The notes below the pieces were generated by a model. That model was given only the letters and a program-made list of their open reading frames with translations, searched no databases and was not told the origin of the DNA. Source: Serpens sp035497915 (lineage in GTDB: Bacteria > Pseudomonadota > Gammaproteobacteria > Pseudomonadales > Pseudomonadaceae). From it: 64,000 bases of DNA. Location of the stretch: the NCBI RefSeq assembly GCF_035497915.1, contig NZ_DATJCS010000051.1, forward strand, positions 124,001-188,000, read 5' to 3'. This document shows positions 46,980 through 56,458 of the stretch, one piece after another. Each line of letters opens with the position of its first letter. Within the stretch, counting starts at the first letter, position 1. The position numbers and the translations under genes are program-made.

Positions 46980-49622
46980 ATGCCGATGCCTATGCCGGTC
47001 TCGCGACGGGCTCAATATCGCGCGCTGACGCTGTCCACCTTCGCCTTCACGCTGTGCTTCGCGGTCTGGACGGTTTTTTCGATCCTTGGCTTGCAGATCA
47101 AGGAAGAATTCACCCTTAGCGACACCCAGCTCGGTCTGCTGATGGCCACGCCGGTGCTGTCCGGCTCGCTGACCCGCCCCCTGCTCGGCTGGCTGACCGA
47201 TCGCTACGGCGGACGCTGGGTGTTCGGCTTGCTGATGCTGATCTCCGCCCTGTGCATCTACCTGCTCACCTTCGCCGACAGCTATCCCCTGCTGCTGATC
47301 GGCGCTCTCGGCATTGGCCTGGCCGGCGGCGGCTTCAGCGTTGGCGTGGCCTACACGTCCGCCTGGTTCGAACCCGAGCGCCAGGGCACCGCGCTGGGCA
47401 TCTTCGGTGCAGGCAACGTGGGCGCCGGCCTGACCAACTTCGTCGCGCCCTTCCTGCTGCTGGCCCTCGGCTGGCAGGGCACCGCCCTGGTGTATGCCAG
47501 CGTGCTGGCGGCCACCGGCGTGGGCTTCATTCTGCTCGCCCGGCCCGACCCGCAAAGCGGCATGCGCCGGGCAGAAGCCATGCCCCTCGCCCAGCAACTG
47601 GCGCCGCTCGCCGAGATGCGCGTCTGGCGTTTTTCCCTGTACTACTTCTTCGTGTTCGGCGCCTTCATCGCCCTGGCGCTGTGGTTGCCCCATTACCTGA
47701 TGCAGGTCTACGGCCTGAGCCTTGCCGCTGCCGGCACGGTGGCGGCCCTGTATACGGTTCCGGCCTCGGTGTTCCGCATTCTGGGCGGCTGGCTGTCGGA
47801 TCGCTATGGCGCGCGCCGGGTCATGTACTGGACTTTGACCGCCTCGGTGCTCTGCACCTTCCTGCTCAGCTATCCCCCGACCCGCTACACCGTTACCGGC
47901 GTCGAAGGCGAGATCAGCTTCTCCCTGACCCTGAACGTGGTCGGCTTCGCCCTGTTGACCATGGTGCTGGGCTTCTTCATGTCGCTGGGCAAGGCCGCCG
48001 TGTTCAAGCACATCCCGGCCTACTATCCCCGGCACGTCGGTATCGTCGGCGGCGTGGTCGGCATGGTCGGCGGCCTGGGCGGCTTCTTCCTGCCGCTGAC
48101 CTTCGGCATGCTCAACGACGTGGTTGGCATCTGGCAGAGCACCTTCATGCTGCTGTTCCTGATCGCCGCCGGCGCCCTGGCCTGGATGCATTACGCGATC
48201 CGCATGGCCGAGCGGGTGGAATGGCCCGCACAGCGCGAGGTCAGCGACCTGCCGGAACTGTCCACCCCCGGCAGCCTGGTGCTGACCGACTGGCGACCGG
48301 AAGACGCGACCTTCTGGAGCGATACCGGCGAGCGCATCGCCCGGCGCAACCTGTGGATCTCCATCCCCAACCTGCTGCTGGGCTTCGCCATCTGGATGGT
48401 CTGGTCGGTGGTCATCGCCCGCCTGCCCCAGGTCGGCTTCGACTACACCCCCAACCAGCTGTTCTGGCTGGCCGCCCTGCCCGGCCTGTCCGGCGCGACC
48501 TTGCGCATCTTCTACAGCTTCATGGTGCCAATCTTCGGCGGTCGGCGCTGGACCGCCCTGTCCACCGCATCTCTGCTGCTGCCGGCACTGTGGATCGGTG
48601 TCGCCGTGCAGGACCCGGAGACCCCCTATCTGGTGATGCTGATCCTTGCCCTGCTGTGCGGCCTGGGCGGCGGCAACTTCTCTTCCAGCATGGCCAACAT
48701 CTCCTTCTTCTATCCCAAGGCCTCCAAGGGCAAGGCCATGGGCCTGAACGCCGGGCTCGGCAATCTGGGCGTCAGCGTCATGCAGTTCCTGGTGCCGGTC
48801 GTCATCACCATGGGGGTATTCGGCGCCCTGGGCGGCGAACCGGCGTTAACCGCCAGCGGCCAGCAGCTGTGGCTGCAGAACGCCGGGTTCATCTGGGTGC
48901 CGTTCATCATCATTGCCACCCTGGCGGCCTGGTTCGGCATGAATGACATCGCCAGCGCCAGGTCCTCGTTCGCCGACCAGCTGGTGATCTTCAAGCGCAA
49001 GCACACCTGGCTGATGAGCGTGCTGTACACCGGCACCTTCGGCAGCTTCATCGGCTTCTCGGCGGCCTTCCCGCTGCTGTCCCGCAGCCTGTTCCCCGAG
49101 GTGGATGTCCTCAAGATCGCCTTCCTTGGCCCGCTGATCGGTGCCCTGAGCCGGGCCTTTTCCGGCGGTCTGGCCGATCGCTTCGGCGGCGCGCGGGTCA
49201 GTTTCTGGGTCTATGCGGCGATGGCCATCTGCGTGCTGGGCGTACTGTTCTTCCTCGAAGCGCGCAGCTTTGCCGGCTTCTTCGTCATGTTCCTGCTGCT
49301 GTTCTTCTTTTCCGGGGTGGGCAACGCTAGCACCACGCAGATGATTCCAGCGATCTTCCGTCACCAGACGCCGCGCCTGCACCCGCACCTGCCACCCGCC
49401 GAGCAGCAACGGCAAAGCGAGAAGGAATCCGCCGCCGCGGTGGGCTTCATTTCGGCGGTGGCCGCCTATGGCGCCTTCTTCATTCCCAAGGCCTACGGTA
49501 CCTCCCTGGCCATGACCGGCAGCGCGGCGCCGGCGCTGTACGGTTTCATCCTCTTCTACTCTCTGTGCATCGCGCTGACCTGGTTCTATTACACCCGCCG
49601 CAATGCGGAGGTGCCCTGCTGA
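46980..49622 (+). CDS. narK: Fused nitrate/nitrite transporter NarK1-NarK2
   Basis: 880 residues, twice the usual NarK length, with two complete MFS transporters in tandem. The first half (about 1-425) resembles NarK1 (H+/nitrate symporter) with GWLTDRYGGRWVFGLLMLIS and the nitrate signature GAGNVGAGLTNFV. The second half (about 460-880) resembles NarK2 (nitrate/nitrite antiporter) with GLNAGLGNLGVSVMQFLVPV and SGGLADRFGGARVSFW. A hydrophilic joint of about 35 residues (EWPAQREVSDLPELSTPG) links them, and about 24 helices are predicted. Such a fusion is known in Paracoccus NarK. I chose ATG at 46980 after GGGAG; the next two in-frame ATGs (46986, 46992) are possible. It heads narKGHJI. Confidence 0.93.
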   Translation: MPMPMPVSRRAQYRALTLSTFAFTLCFAVWTVFSILGLQIKEEFTLSDTQLGLLMATPVLSGSLTRPLLGWLTDRYGGRWVFGLLMLISALCIYLLTFADSYPLLLIGALGIGLAGGGFSVGVAYTSAWFEPERQGTALGIFGAGNVGAGLTNFVAPFLLLALGWQGTALVYASVLAATGVGFILLARPDPQSGMRRAEAMPLAQQLAPLAEMRVWRFSLYYFFVFGAFIALALWLPHYLMQVYGLSLAAAGTVAALYTVPASVFRILGGWLSDRYGARRVMYWTLTASVLCTFLLSYPPTRYTVTGVEGEISFSLTLNVVGFALLTMVLGFFMSLGKAAVFKHIPAYYPRHVGIVGGVVGMVGGLGGFFLPLTFGMLNDVVGIWQSTFMLLFLIAAGALAWMHYAIRMAERVEWPAQREVSDLPELSTPGSLVLTDWRPEDATFWSDTGERIARRNLWISIPNLLLGFAIWMVWSVVIARLPQVGFDYTPNQLFWLAALPGLSGATLRIFYSFMVPIFGGRRWTALSTASLLLPALWIGVAVQDPETPYLVMLILALLCGLGGGNFSSSMANISFFYPKASKGKAMGLNAGLGNLGVSVMQFLVPVVITMGVFGALGGEPALTASGQQLWLQNAGFIWVPFIIIATLAAWFGMNDIASARSSFADQLVIFKRKHTWLMSVLYTGTFGSFIGFSAAFPLLSRSLFPEVDVLKIAFLGPLIGALSRAFSGGLADRFGGARVSFWVYAAMAICVLGVLFFLEARSFAGFFVMFLLLFFFSGVGNASTTQMIPAIFRHQTPRLHPHLPPAEQQRQSEKESAAAVGFISAVAAYGAFFIPKAYGTSLAMTGSAAPALYGFILFYSLCIALTWFYYTRRNAEVPC

Positions 49623-49635
49623 AGTCTCAGCACCC

Positions 49636-49659
49636 AACGGGGTCTGCCTGAGCCCCGTT
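49636..49659 (+). promoter_or_regulatory. Intercistronic hairpin between narK and narG
   Basis: 7-bp stem AACGGGG / CCCCGTT with a 10-base loop, immediately upstream of the narG ribosome site (AGGAGG). There is no T-run, so it is more likely an mRNA processing or stability element than a terminator. Confidence 0.45.
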
Positions 49660-49672
49660 CAGGAGGAAACAA

Positions 49673-52600
49673 ATGAGTCATTTCATTGACCGCCTGAGAT
49701 ACCTCGTCAAACGCCCGCCGGAATTCGCCGACGGCCACGGCGAAACCCGTGACGAAACCCGCGAGTGGGAAGATGGGTACCGCCAGCGCTGGCAGTACGA
49801 CAAGATCGTGCGCTCCACCCACGGGGTGAACTGCACCGGCTCGTGCAGCTGGAAGGTCTACGTGAAGAACGGCCTGGTCACCTGGGAAACCCAGCAGACC
49901 GACTACCCGCGCACCCGCCCCGACCTGCCCAACCACGAGCCGCGTGGCTGTCCGCGCGGGGCCAGCTACAGCTGGTACATCTACAGCGCCAACCGTCTCA
50001 AGTACCCGCTGATCCGCAAGCCGCTGATCCAGCTGTGGCGCGCCGCACTGGCGCAGCACGCGGACCCGGTGGACGCCTGGGCGAGCATCGTCGAGGACCC
50101 GGCCAGGACCAAACAGTACAAACACGACCGTGGCCTGGGCGGTTTCGTGCGCGCCGACTGGGACGAGATGCAGACCCTGATCGCCGCCGCCAACGTCTAC
50201 ACCATCAAGCAGTACGGCCCGGACCGGGTGATCGGTTTCTCGCCAATCCCGGCCATGTCCATGGTCAGCTACGCCGCCGGCACCCGTTACCTGTCGCTGA
50301 TCGGCGGGGTGTGCCTGTCCTTCTACGACTGGTACTGCGACCTGCCACCCTCCAGCCCGCAGACCTGGGGCGAGCAGACCGACGTGCCGGAATCCGCCGA
50401 CTGGTACAACTCCGGCTACATCATCGCCTGGGGCTCCAACGTCCCGCAGACGCGCAGCCCGGACGCGCACTTCTTCACCGAGGTGCGCTACAAGGGCACC
50501 AAGACGGTGGCGATCACCCCGGATTACGCAGAAGTCTCCAAGCTCTGCGATGAATGGCTGAGCCCGAAACAGGGCACCGACTCGGCGCTGGCCATTGCCA
50601 TGGGCCATGTGATCTTCAAGGAATTCCACCTGGAGAAGCCCAGCGCCTACTTCACCGATTACGTGCGCCGCTACACCGACATGCCGATGCTGGTGGAGCT
50701 GGAAACCCGCGCCGATGGCAGCCTGGTGCCCGGCAAGCAGCTGCGCGCCAGTGACTTCGCCGACCACCTGGGCCAGGCCAACAATCCCGAATGGAAGACC
50801 CTGGCCTGGGATGAAACCGGCGACCGCCTGGTGGTGCCTCGCGGCTCCATCGGCTTTCGCTGGGGCGAGGACGGCCACTGGAATCTGGAGCCAGTGGATG
50901 CCGACGGCCAGGAAGTCTCCCTGACGCTGTCACTGCTCGGTCGCCATGACGAGGTGGCGCGGGTCGGCTTCCCCTACTTCGGCGGTATCGAGCATCAGCA
51001 CTTCCCGCACCTGAAGGTGCGCGACGTGCTCTATCACCATGTGCCAGCCAAGCGTCTGCAACTGGCCGATGGCCGCAGCGTGCTGGCGGTGACGGTGTTC
51101 GACCTGATGGCCGCCAACCACGGCATAGACCGGGGCCTGCTGGCCACGACCGGTGGCAGCGGCACCGACGACGGCGCCACAAGCTACGACCAGCCCAAGC
51201 CCTATACGCCGGCCTGGCAGGAAGCCATAACCGGCGTGCCGGCCGCCCAGGTGACCCGCCTGGCCCGCGAATTCGCCCAGAACGCGGACAAGACCCGGGG
51301 CCGTTCGATGATCATCGTCGGCGCCGGCGTCAACCACTGGTACCACATGGATATGACCTACCGCGGCCTGATCAACCTGCTGATCCTGTGCGGTTGCATC
51401 GGTCAGACCGGCGGCGGCTGGGCGCATTACGTCGGCCAGGAAAAGCTGCGCCCGCAGACCGGCTGGACGCCGCTGGCCTTCGCGCTGGACTGGCACCGCC
51501 CGCCGCGGCACATGAATGGCACTTCGTTCTTCTACAACCACTCCAGCCAGTGGCGTTTCGAAAAGCTCAAGGTCAAGGAAATCCTCTCGCCGCTGGCGCC
51601 GCCGGAGAAGTACAGCGGCAGCCTGATCGACTACAACGTGCGCGCCGAACGCATGGGCTGGCTGCCCAGCGCGCCGCAGCTGGACCGCAACCCGCTGCGC
51701 CTGGCCGCCGAGGCCCAGGCCGCCGGCAAGAGCACCAAGGACTACGTGGTCGAGCAGCTGAAAAGCGGCGCCCTGCGCTTCGCCGCGGAAGACCCGGACA
51801 ATCCGGCCAACTTCCCGCGCAACCTGTTCATCTGGCGTTCCAACCTGCTCGGTTCCTCCGGCAAGGGCCACGAATACATGCTGCGCTACCTGCTCGGCAC
51901 CCGCCACGACCTGCTCGGCAACGACCTGGGCAAGAGCGGCGAGGAAAAGCCCGAGGAAGTCGTCTGGCGCGACGAACCCGGCGAAGGCAAGCTCGACCTG
52001 CTGGTGACGCTGGATTTCCGCATGTCCACCTCCTGCCTGTACTCGGACATCGTGCTGCCGACCGCCACCTGGTACGAGAAGAACGATCTCAATACCTCGG
52101 ACATGCACCCCTTCATCCATCCGCTGACCGCCGCCACCGACCCGGCCTGGGAGGCACGCAGCGACTGGGACATCTACGACGGCATCGCCCGGGCGTTCGC
52201 CAGGGTCTGCGTCGGCCACCTGGGCGAGGAAACCGATCTGGTGACCGTGCCCCTGCTGCATGACAGCCCCGGTGAACTGGCGCAGCCCGAGGTGCTCGAC
52301 TGGAAGCGCGGCGAGTGCGAGCCGATTCCCGGCAAGACCATGCCCTCGCTGGTCGAGGTCAAGCGCAACTATCCGGAAACCTACGAGCGCTTCAGCTCCA
52401 TCGGCCCGTTGCTGGACACCCTGGGCAACGGCGGCAAGGGCATCACCTGGAAGACCGAGGAGGAAGTCGAGCTGCTCGGCAAACTCAACTACCGCAAGCC
52501 GGACGGCGCGGCCAAGGGCCGCCCGCGCCTCGCCTCGGCCACCGATGCCGCCGAGATGATCCTCACCCTGGCGCCGGAAACCAACGGCAACGTGGCGGTC

Positions 52601-53443
52601 AAGGCCTGGGCGGCGCTGTCGAAGATCACCGGCCTCGACCACACGCACCTGGCGCTGCCCAAGGAGGACGAGAAGATCCGCTTCCGCGACCTGGTCGCCC
52701 AGCCGCGCAAGATCATCTCCAGCCCCACCTGGTCAGGTCTGGAAGACGAGCATGTGTCCTACAACGCCTGCTACACCAACGTCCACGAACTGATCCCCTG
52801 GCGCACCCTGAGCGGCCGCCAGCAGTTCTACCAGGACCATCCCTGGATGCGCGATTTCGGCGAAAGCCTGATGGTCTACCGCCCACCGATCGACACCAAG
52901 GCGCCGGCCGGCGTGGCCGAGCACAAGGCGATCAGCAACGGCAACCCGGAGATCATTCTCAACTGGATCACCCCGCACCAGAAATGGGGCATCCACTCCA
53001 CCTACAGCGACAACCTGATCATGCAGGTGCTGTCGCGCGGCGGTCCCATCGTGTGGATTTCCGAAACCGACGCCAAACGCATCGGCGTCGAGGACAACGA
53101 CTGGATCGAGCTGTACAACGCCAACGGTGCGGTGTCGGCCCGCGCGGTGGTCAGCCAGCGGGTCAAACCCGGCATGGTGCTGATGTACCACGCCCAGGAA
53201 CGCATCCTGAACACCCCCGGCAGCGAGATCTCCGGCACCCGTGGCGGCATTCACAACTCGGTGACCCGCGTGTGCCCCAAGCCCACCCACATGATCGGCG
53301 GCTACGCCCAGCTGTCCTATGGCTTCAACTACTACGGCACGGTCGGCTCCAACCGCGACGAGTTCGTCATCGTGCGCAAGATGAAGCACGTCAACTGGCT
53401 GGACGGTGAAGGCAATGACTACACCCAGGAGGCCGTGAAATGA
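49673..53443 (+). CDS. narG: Respiratory nitrate reductase alpha subunit NarG
   Basis: 1256-residue molybdopterin-guanine-dinucleotide catalytic subunit of membrane-bound nitrate reductase, which reduces nitrate to nitrite on the cytoplasmic side. The FS0 [4Fe-4S] ligands appear as His50, Cys54, Cys58 and Cys93 (STHGVNCTGSCSWKVYVK; RGCPRGASYSWY), and the Mo ligand Asp223 is in LSFYDWYCDLPP. The length equals that of other NarG proteins. AGGAGG precedes ATG at 49673, and its end overlaps narH by 4 bases. Confidence 0.98.
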   Translation: MSHFIDRLRYLVKRPPEFADGHGETRDETREWEDGYRQRWQYDKIVRSTHGVNCTGSCSWKVYVKNGLVTWETQQTDYPRTRPDLPNHEPRGCPRGASYSWYIYSANRLKYPLIRKPLIQLWRAALAQHADPVDAWASIVEDPARTKQYKHDRGLGGFVRADWDEMQTLIAAANVYTIKQYGPDRVIGFSPIPAMSMVSYAAGTRYLSLIGGVCLSFYDWYCDLPPSSPQTWGEQTDVPESADWYNSGYIIAWGSNVPQTRSPDAHFFTEVRYKGTKTVAITPDYAEVSKLCDEWLSPKQGTDSALAIAMGHVIFKEFHLEKPSAYFTDYVRRYTDMPMLVELETRADGSLVPGKQLRASDFADHLGQANNPEWKTLAWDETGDRLVVPRGSIGFRWGEDGHWNLEPVDADGQEVSLTLSLLGRHDEVARVGFPYFGGIEHQHFPHLKVRDVLYHHVPAKRLQLADGRSVLAVTVFDLMAANHGIDRGLLATTGGSGTDDGATSYDQPKPYTPAWQEAITGVPAAQVTRLAREFAQNADKTRGRSMIIVGAGVNHWYHMDMTYRGLINLLILCGCIGQTGGGWAHYVGQEKLRPQTGWTPLAFALDWHRPPRHMNGTSFFYNHSSQWRFEKLKVKEILSPLAPPEKYSGSLIDYNVRAERMGWLPSAPQLDRNPLRLAAEAQAAGKSTKDYVVEQLKSGALRFAAEDPDNPANFPRNLFIWRSNLLGSSGKGHEYMLRYLLGTRHDLLGNDLGKSGEEKPEEVVWRDEPGEGKLDLLVTLDFRMSTSCLYSDIVLPTATWYEKNDLNTSDMHPFIHPLTAATDPAWEARSDWDIYDGIARAFARVCVGHLGEETDLVTVPLLHDSPGELAQPEVLDWKRGECEPIPGKTMPSLVEVKRNYPETYERFSSIGPLLDTLGNGGKGITWKTEEEVELLGKLNYRKPDGAAKGRPRLASATDAAEMILTLAPETNGNVAVKAWAALSKITGLDHTHLALPKEDEKIRFRDLVAQPRKIISSPTWSGLEDEHVSYNACYTNVHELIPWRTLSGRQQFYQDHPWMRDFGESLMVYRPPIDTKAPAGVAEHKAISNGNPEIILNWITPHQKWGIHSTYSDNLIMQVLSRGGPIVWISETDAKRIGVEDNDWIELYNANGAVSARAVVSQRVKPGMVLMYHAQERILNTPGSEISGTRGGIHNSVTRVCPKPTHMIGGYAQLSYGFNYYGTVGSNRDEFVIVRKMKHVNWLDGEGNDYTQEAVK

Positions 53444-54996
53444 AGATTCGTTCGCAAGTCGGCATGGTCATGAACCTGGACAAGTGCATCGGCTGCCACA
53501 CCTGCTCGATCACCTGCAAGAACGTCTGGACCAGCCGCGAAGGCATCGAATACGCCTGGTACAACAACGTCGAGACCAAGCCCGGCATCGGCTACCCCAA
53601 GGAATGGGCCAACCAGAAGAAGTGGCGCGGCGGCTGGGTGCGCAACGCCGACGGCAGCATCAACCCGCGTATCGGCGGCAAATGGCGGGTGCTGGCGAAC
53701 ATCTTCGCCAACCCCGACCTGCCGGAAATCGACGACTACTACGAACCCTTCACCTTCAACTACCAGCACCTGCACACCGCCAAGGCCGGCGAGCACCAGC
53801 CCACCGCGCGGCCGCGCTCGCGCATTTCCGGGCAACGCATGAAGAAGATCGAATGGGGGCCCAACTGGGAGGAAATCCTCGGCACCGAATTCGCCAAGCG
53901 CCGCAAGGACATCAACTTCGATCAGATCCAGGCGGACATCTACGGCCAGTTCGAACATACCTTCATGCTCTACCTGCCGCGCCTGTGCGAGCACTGCCTG
54001 AACCCCAGCTGCGTGGCGTCCTGCCCGAGCGGCGCGATCTACAAGCGCGAGGAAGACGGCATCGTGCTGATCGACCAGGACAAGTGCCGGGGCTGGCGCA
54101 TGTGCATCTCCGGCTGCCCGTACAAGAAGATCTATTACAACTGGAAGAGCGGCAAATCCGAGAAGTGCATCTTCTGCTTCCCGCGCATCGAGGCCGGCCA
54201 GCCCACGGTGTGCTCGGAAACCTGCGTGGGGCGCATCCGCTACCTGGGCGTGCTGCTGTATGACGCCGACCGCATCGGCGAAGTGGCGGCCGCCGAGGAC
54301 GAGCGCGACCTGTACCGCCGCCAGTGTGACATCTTCCTCAACCCCAACGCCCCGGCCATCATCGAGCAGGCCCGCAAGGACGGCGTGCCGGACAGCGTGA
54401 TCAAGGCCGCCCAGGCCTCGCCGGTGTACAAGCTGGCCATGGACTGGGGCCTGGCGCTGCCGCTGCACCCGGAGTTCCGCACCCTGCCAATGGTCTGGTA
54501 CGTGCCGCCGCTCTCCCCCATCCAGTCCGCCGCCGAGGCCGGACACGTGGAGTTCGACGGCGTGCTGCCGAAGATCGAGTCGCTGCGCATCCCGGTGCGC
54601 TACCTGGCCAACATGCTCACCGCCGGTGACGAGGCGCCCGTGGTGCTGGCCCTCAAGCGGCTGATGGCGATGCGCGTGTTCATGCGCGGCAAGCACGTGG
54701 ACGGCACCGTCGATACGAAGGTGCTGGAACAGGTCGGTCTCAGCCAGGCCCAGGTCGAGGACATGTATCGCTACCTGGCCATCGCCAACTACGAGGATCG
54801 CTTCGTGATCCCCACCGCCCACCGCGAGATGGCGCGCGATGCCTACCCCGAGCGCAATGGCTGCGGGTTCACCTTCGGCAATGGCTGCCAGGGTGGCAAG
54901 AGCGAGACCAGCCTGTTCGGCGGCCGCAAGGCCACCACCACCCTGGTCAAGCCCGCCGAGGAGTTCGACCCGCTGGAGGACATGCGCCGTGACTAG
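53440..54996 (+). CDS. narH: Respiratory nitrate reductase beta subunit NarH
   Basis: 518-residue electron-transfer subunit carrying three [4Fe-4S] and one [3Fe-4S] clusters between NarI heme and NarG. Cysteine groups are visible in order: CIGCHTCSITCK (about 16-27), CEHCLNPSCVASCP, CRGWRMCISGCPY (the Trp replacement marks the [3Fe-4S] cluster) and CIFCFPRIEAGQPTVCSETCVG. ATGA overlap with narG, 8-base overlap with narJ. Confidence 0.98.
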   Translation: MKIRSQVGMVMNLDKCIGCHTCSITCKNVWTSREGIEYAWYNNVETKPGIGYPKEWANQKKWRGGWVRNADGSINPRIGGKWRVLANIFANPDLPEIDDYYEPFTFNYQHLHTAKAGEHQPTARPRSRISGQRMKKIEWGPNWEEILGTEFAKRRKDINFDQIQADIYGQFEHTFMLYLPRLCEHCLNPSCVASCPSGAIYKREEDGIVLIDQDKCRGWRMCISGCPYKKIYYNWKSGKSEKCIFCFPRIEAGQPTVCSETCVGRIRYLGVLLYDADRIGEVAAAEDERDLYRRQCDIFLNPNAPAIIEQARKDGVPDSVIKAAQASPVYKLAMDWGLALPLHPEFRTLPMVWYVPPLSPIQSAAEAGHVEFDGVLPKIESLRIPVRYLANMLTAGDEAPVVLALKRLMAMRVFMRGKHVDGTVDTKVLEQVGLSQAQVEDMYRYLAIANYEDRFVIPTAHREMARDAYPERNGCGFTFGNGCQGGKSETSLFGGRKATTTLVKPAEEFDPLEDMRRD

Positions 54997-55747
54997 CACC
55001 GACACCGTTCAGGGTCTGCGCAGCCTGCGCGTGCTGGCGCGCCTGCTCGACTACCCGACCGCCGAGCTGCAGGCGGCCGCCGATGAACTGGCGGCCATCC
55101 TGCACGGCGAAACCCGCCTGCAACCCGGCCTGCGCCAGCGCTTCGCCGACTGGTGCCAGCGCCTGGCCGACAGCGAGCTGCTGGACCTGCAGGCCGAATA
55201 CGTCGAGCTGTTCGACCGCGGGCGCGCCACCTCGCTGCTGCTGTTCGAGCATGTGCACGGCGAGTCGCGGGATCGCGGCCAGGCGATGGTCGATCTGCTC
55301 GCCGAGTACGAGACGGCGGGGTTCCGGCTTTCCGCCCGGGAACTGCCGGACCACCTGCCGCTGTTTCTCGAATACCTGTCGACCCGCGACGAAGCGGACA
55401 TCGGCCGCTGGCTGGGCGAAATCAGCCACATCCTTGCCCTGCTCACCGCGCGCCTGGAGGAGCGTGACGCCGAGCACGCCCTGGTGCCTCACGCACTTCT
55501 GGCGCTGATCGACGCCACCGACCTGATCGACCAGCACCGCCCCACCGTGGCCGCCGAGGAGCCGGACCATACGCCCCAGGCGCTGGACAAGGTCTGGGAG
55601 GAGGAAATGGTGCGCTTTTCCGCCGAGTCCGACGACGACTGCGCCCTGCAGTCCGCCGAGGGACGCCGGCTGGCCGAGCGCAAGTATCAGGCCACAACGC
55701 AGGTCGTCACCCTCATGCCCGCCAGTCCGTCATCGGATAGCCAATAG
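54989..55747 (+). CDS. narJ: Nitrate reductase molybdenum cofactor assembly chaperone NarJ
   Basis: 252-residue cytoplasmic chaperone of the TorD/NarJ family that binds the NarG N-terminus until the Mo cofactor and FS0 cluster are inserted. Family features are LRVLARLLDYPTAELQAA, the YVELFDRGRATSLLLFEHVHGESRDRG core split by short loops, and LPLFLEYLST. I chose GTG at 54989, overlapping the narH TAG by 8 bases; the open frame from 54839 is inside narH. The C-terminal tail (about 210-252) is acidic and variable. Confidence 0.95.
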   Translation: MTSTDTVQGLRSLRVLARLLDYPTAELQAAADELAAILHGETRLQPGLRQRFADWCQRLADSELLDLQAEYVELFDRGRATSLLLFEHVHGESRDRGQAMVDLLAEYETAGFRLSARELPDHLPLFLEYLSTRDEADIGRWLGEISHILALLTARLEERDAEHALVPHALLALIDATDLIDQHRPTVAAEEPDHTPQALDKVWEEEMVRFSAESDDDCALQSAEGRRLAERKYQATTQVVTLMPASPSSDSQ

Positions 55748-55760
55748 AAGGAGAGCCCCC

Positions 55761-56444
55761 ATGTTCTTCGAATACCTGCAGCACCTGATCTATGGCTATT
55801 ACCCCTACCTGGCCGGCACCGTATTCCTGGTCGGCAGCCTGCTGCGCTTCGACCACGGGCAGTACACCTGGAAGGCGCACTCCAGCCAGATCCTCTCGAA
55901 AAAGAACATGCGCCTGGCCAGCAACCTGTTCCATGTCGGCATCCTGGTGATCTTCTTCGGCCACCTGTTCGGCATGCTCACGCCGCACTGGATGTACGGA
56001 CGATTCATCAGCGCCGGCGACAAGCAGCTGCTGGCCATCATCATTGGCGGCATCGCCGGGGCCATGGTGGTGGTCGGCGGCGCCATGCTGCTGTACCGGC
56101 GCTTCTTCAACCCGAGGGTCAAGGCCACCTCGGGGGTCATGGACAACCTGATCCTCGTGCTGCTCGTCTTCCAGGCCGCCCTGGGCATGGTCACCATCAT
56201 CTTTTCCCTCGGCCACCTGGAGGGCGACGTGATGCTGACCCTTGCGTCCTGGGCGCAGGCCATCGTGTTCTTCAACGGCAACGCGGCGAATTACCTGGAA
56301 GAAGTCTCGTGGATCTACAAGGTGCATATCTTCGTCGGCCTGACGATCATCTTCCTGTTCCCCTTCACCCGGCTGGTGCACATCTGGAGCATTCCGCTGG
56401 GCTACCTGGGGCGCAACTACCAGATCGTGCGCAAGCGCGGCTGA
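55761..56444 (+). CDS. narI: Respiratory nitrate reductase gamma subunit NarI
   Basis: 227-residue cytochrome b with five transmembrane helices. It oxidises quinol on the periplasmic side and passes electrons through two b hemes to NarH. Conserved His-containing helices include FHVGILVIFFGHLFGML (about 54-70) and YKVHIFVGLTIIFLFPFTRLVHIWSIP, read as two adjoining segments near the C-terminus. AGAAGGAGAG precedes ATG at 55761. Confidence 0.97.
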   Translation: MFFEYLQHLIYGYYPYLAGTVFLVGSLLRFDHGQYTWKAHSSQILSKKNMRLASNLFHVGILVIFFGHLFGMLTPHWMYGRFISAGDKQLLAIIIGGIAGAMVVVGGAMLLYRRFFNPRVKATSGVMDNLILVLLVFQAALGMVTIIFSLGHLEGDVMLTLASWAQAIVFFNGNAANYLEEVSWIYKVHIFVGLTIIFLFPFTRLVHIWSIPLGYLGRNYQIVRKRG

Positions 56445-56458
56445 ACGGGAGGCCCGCG

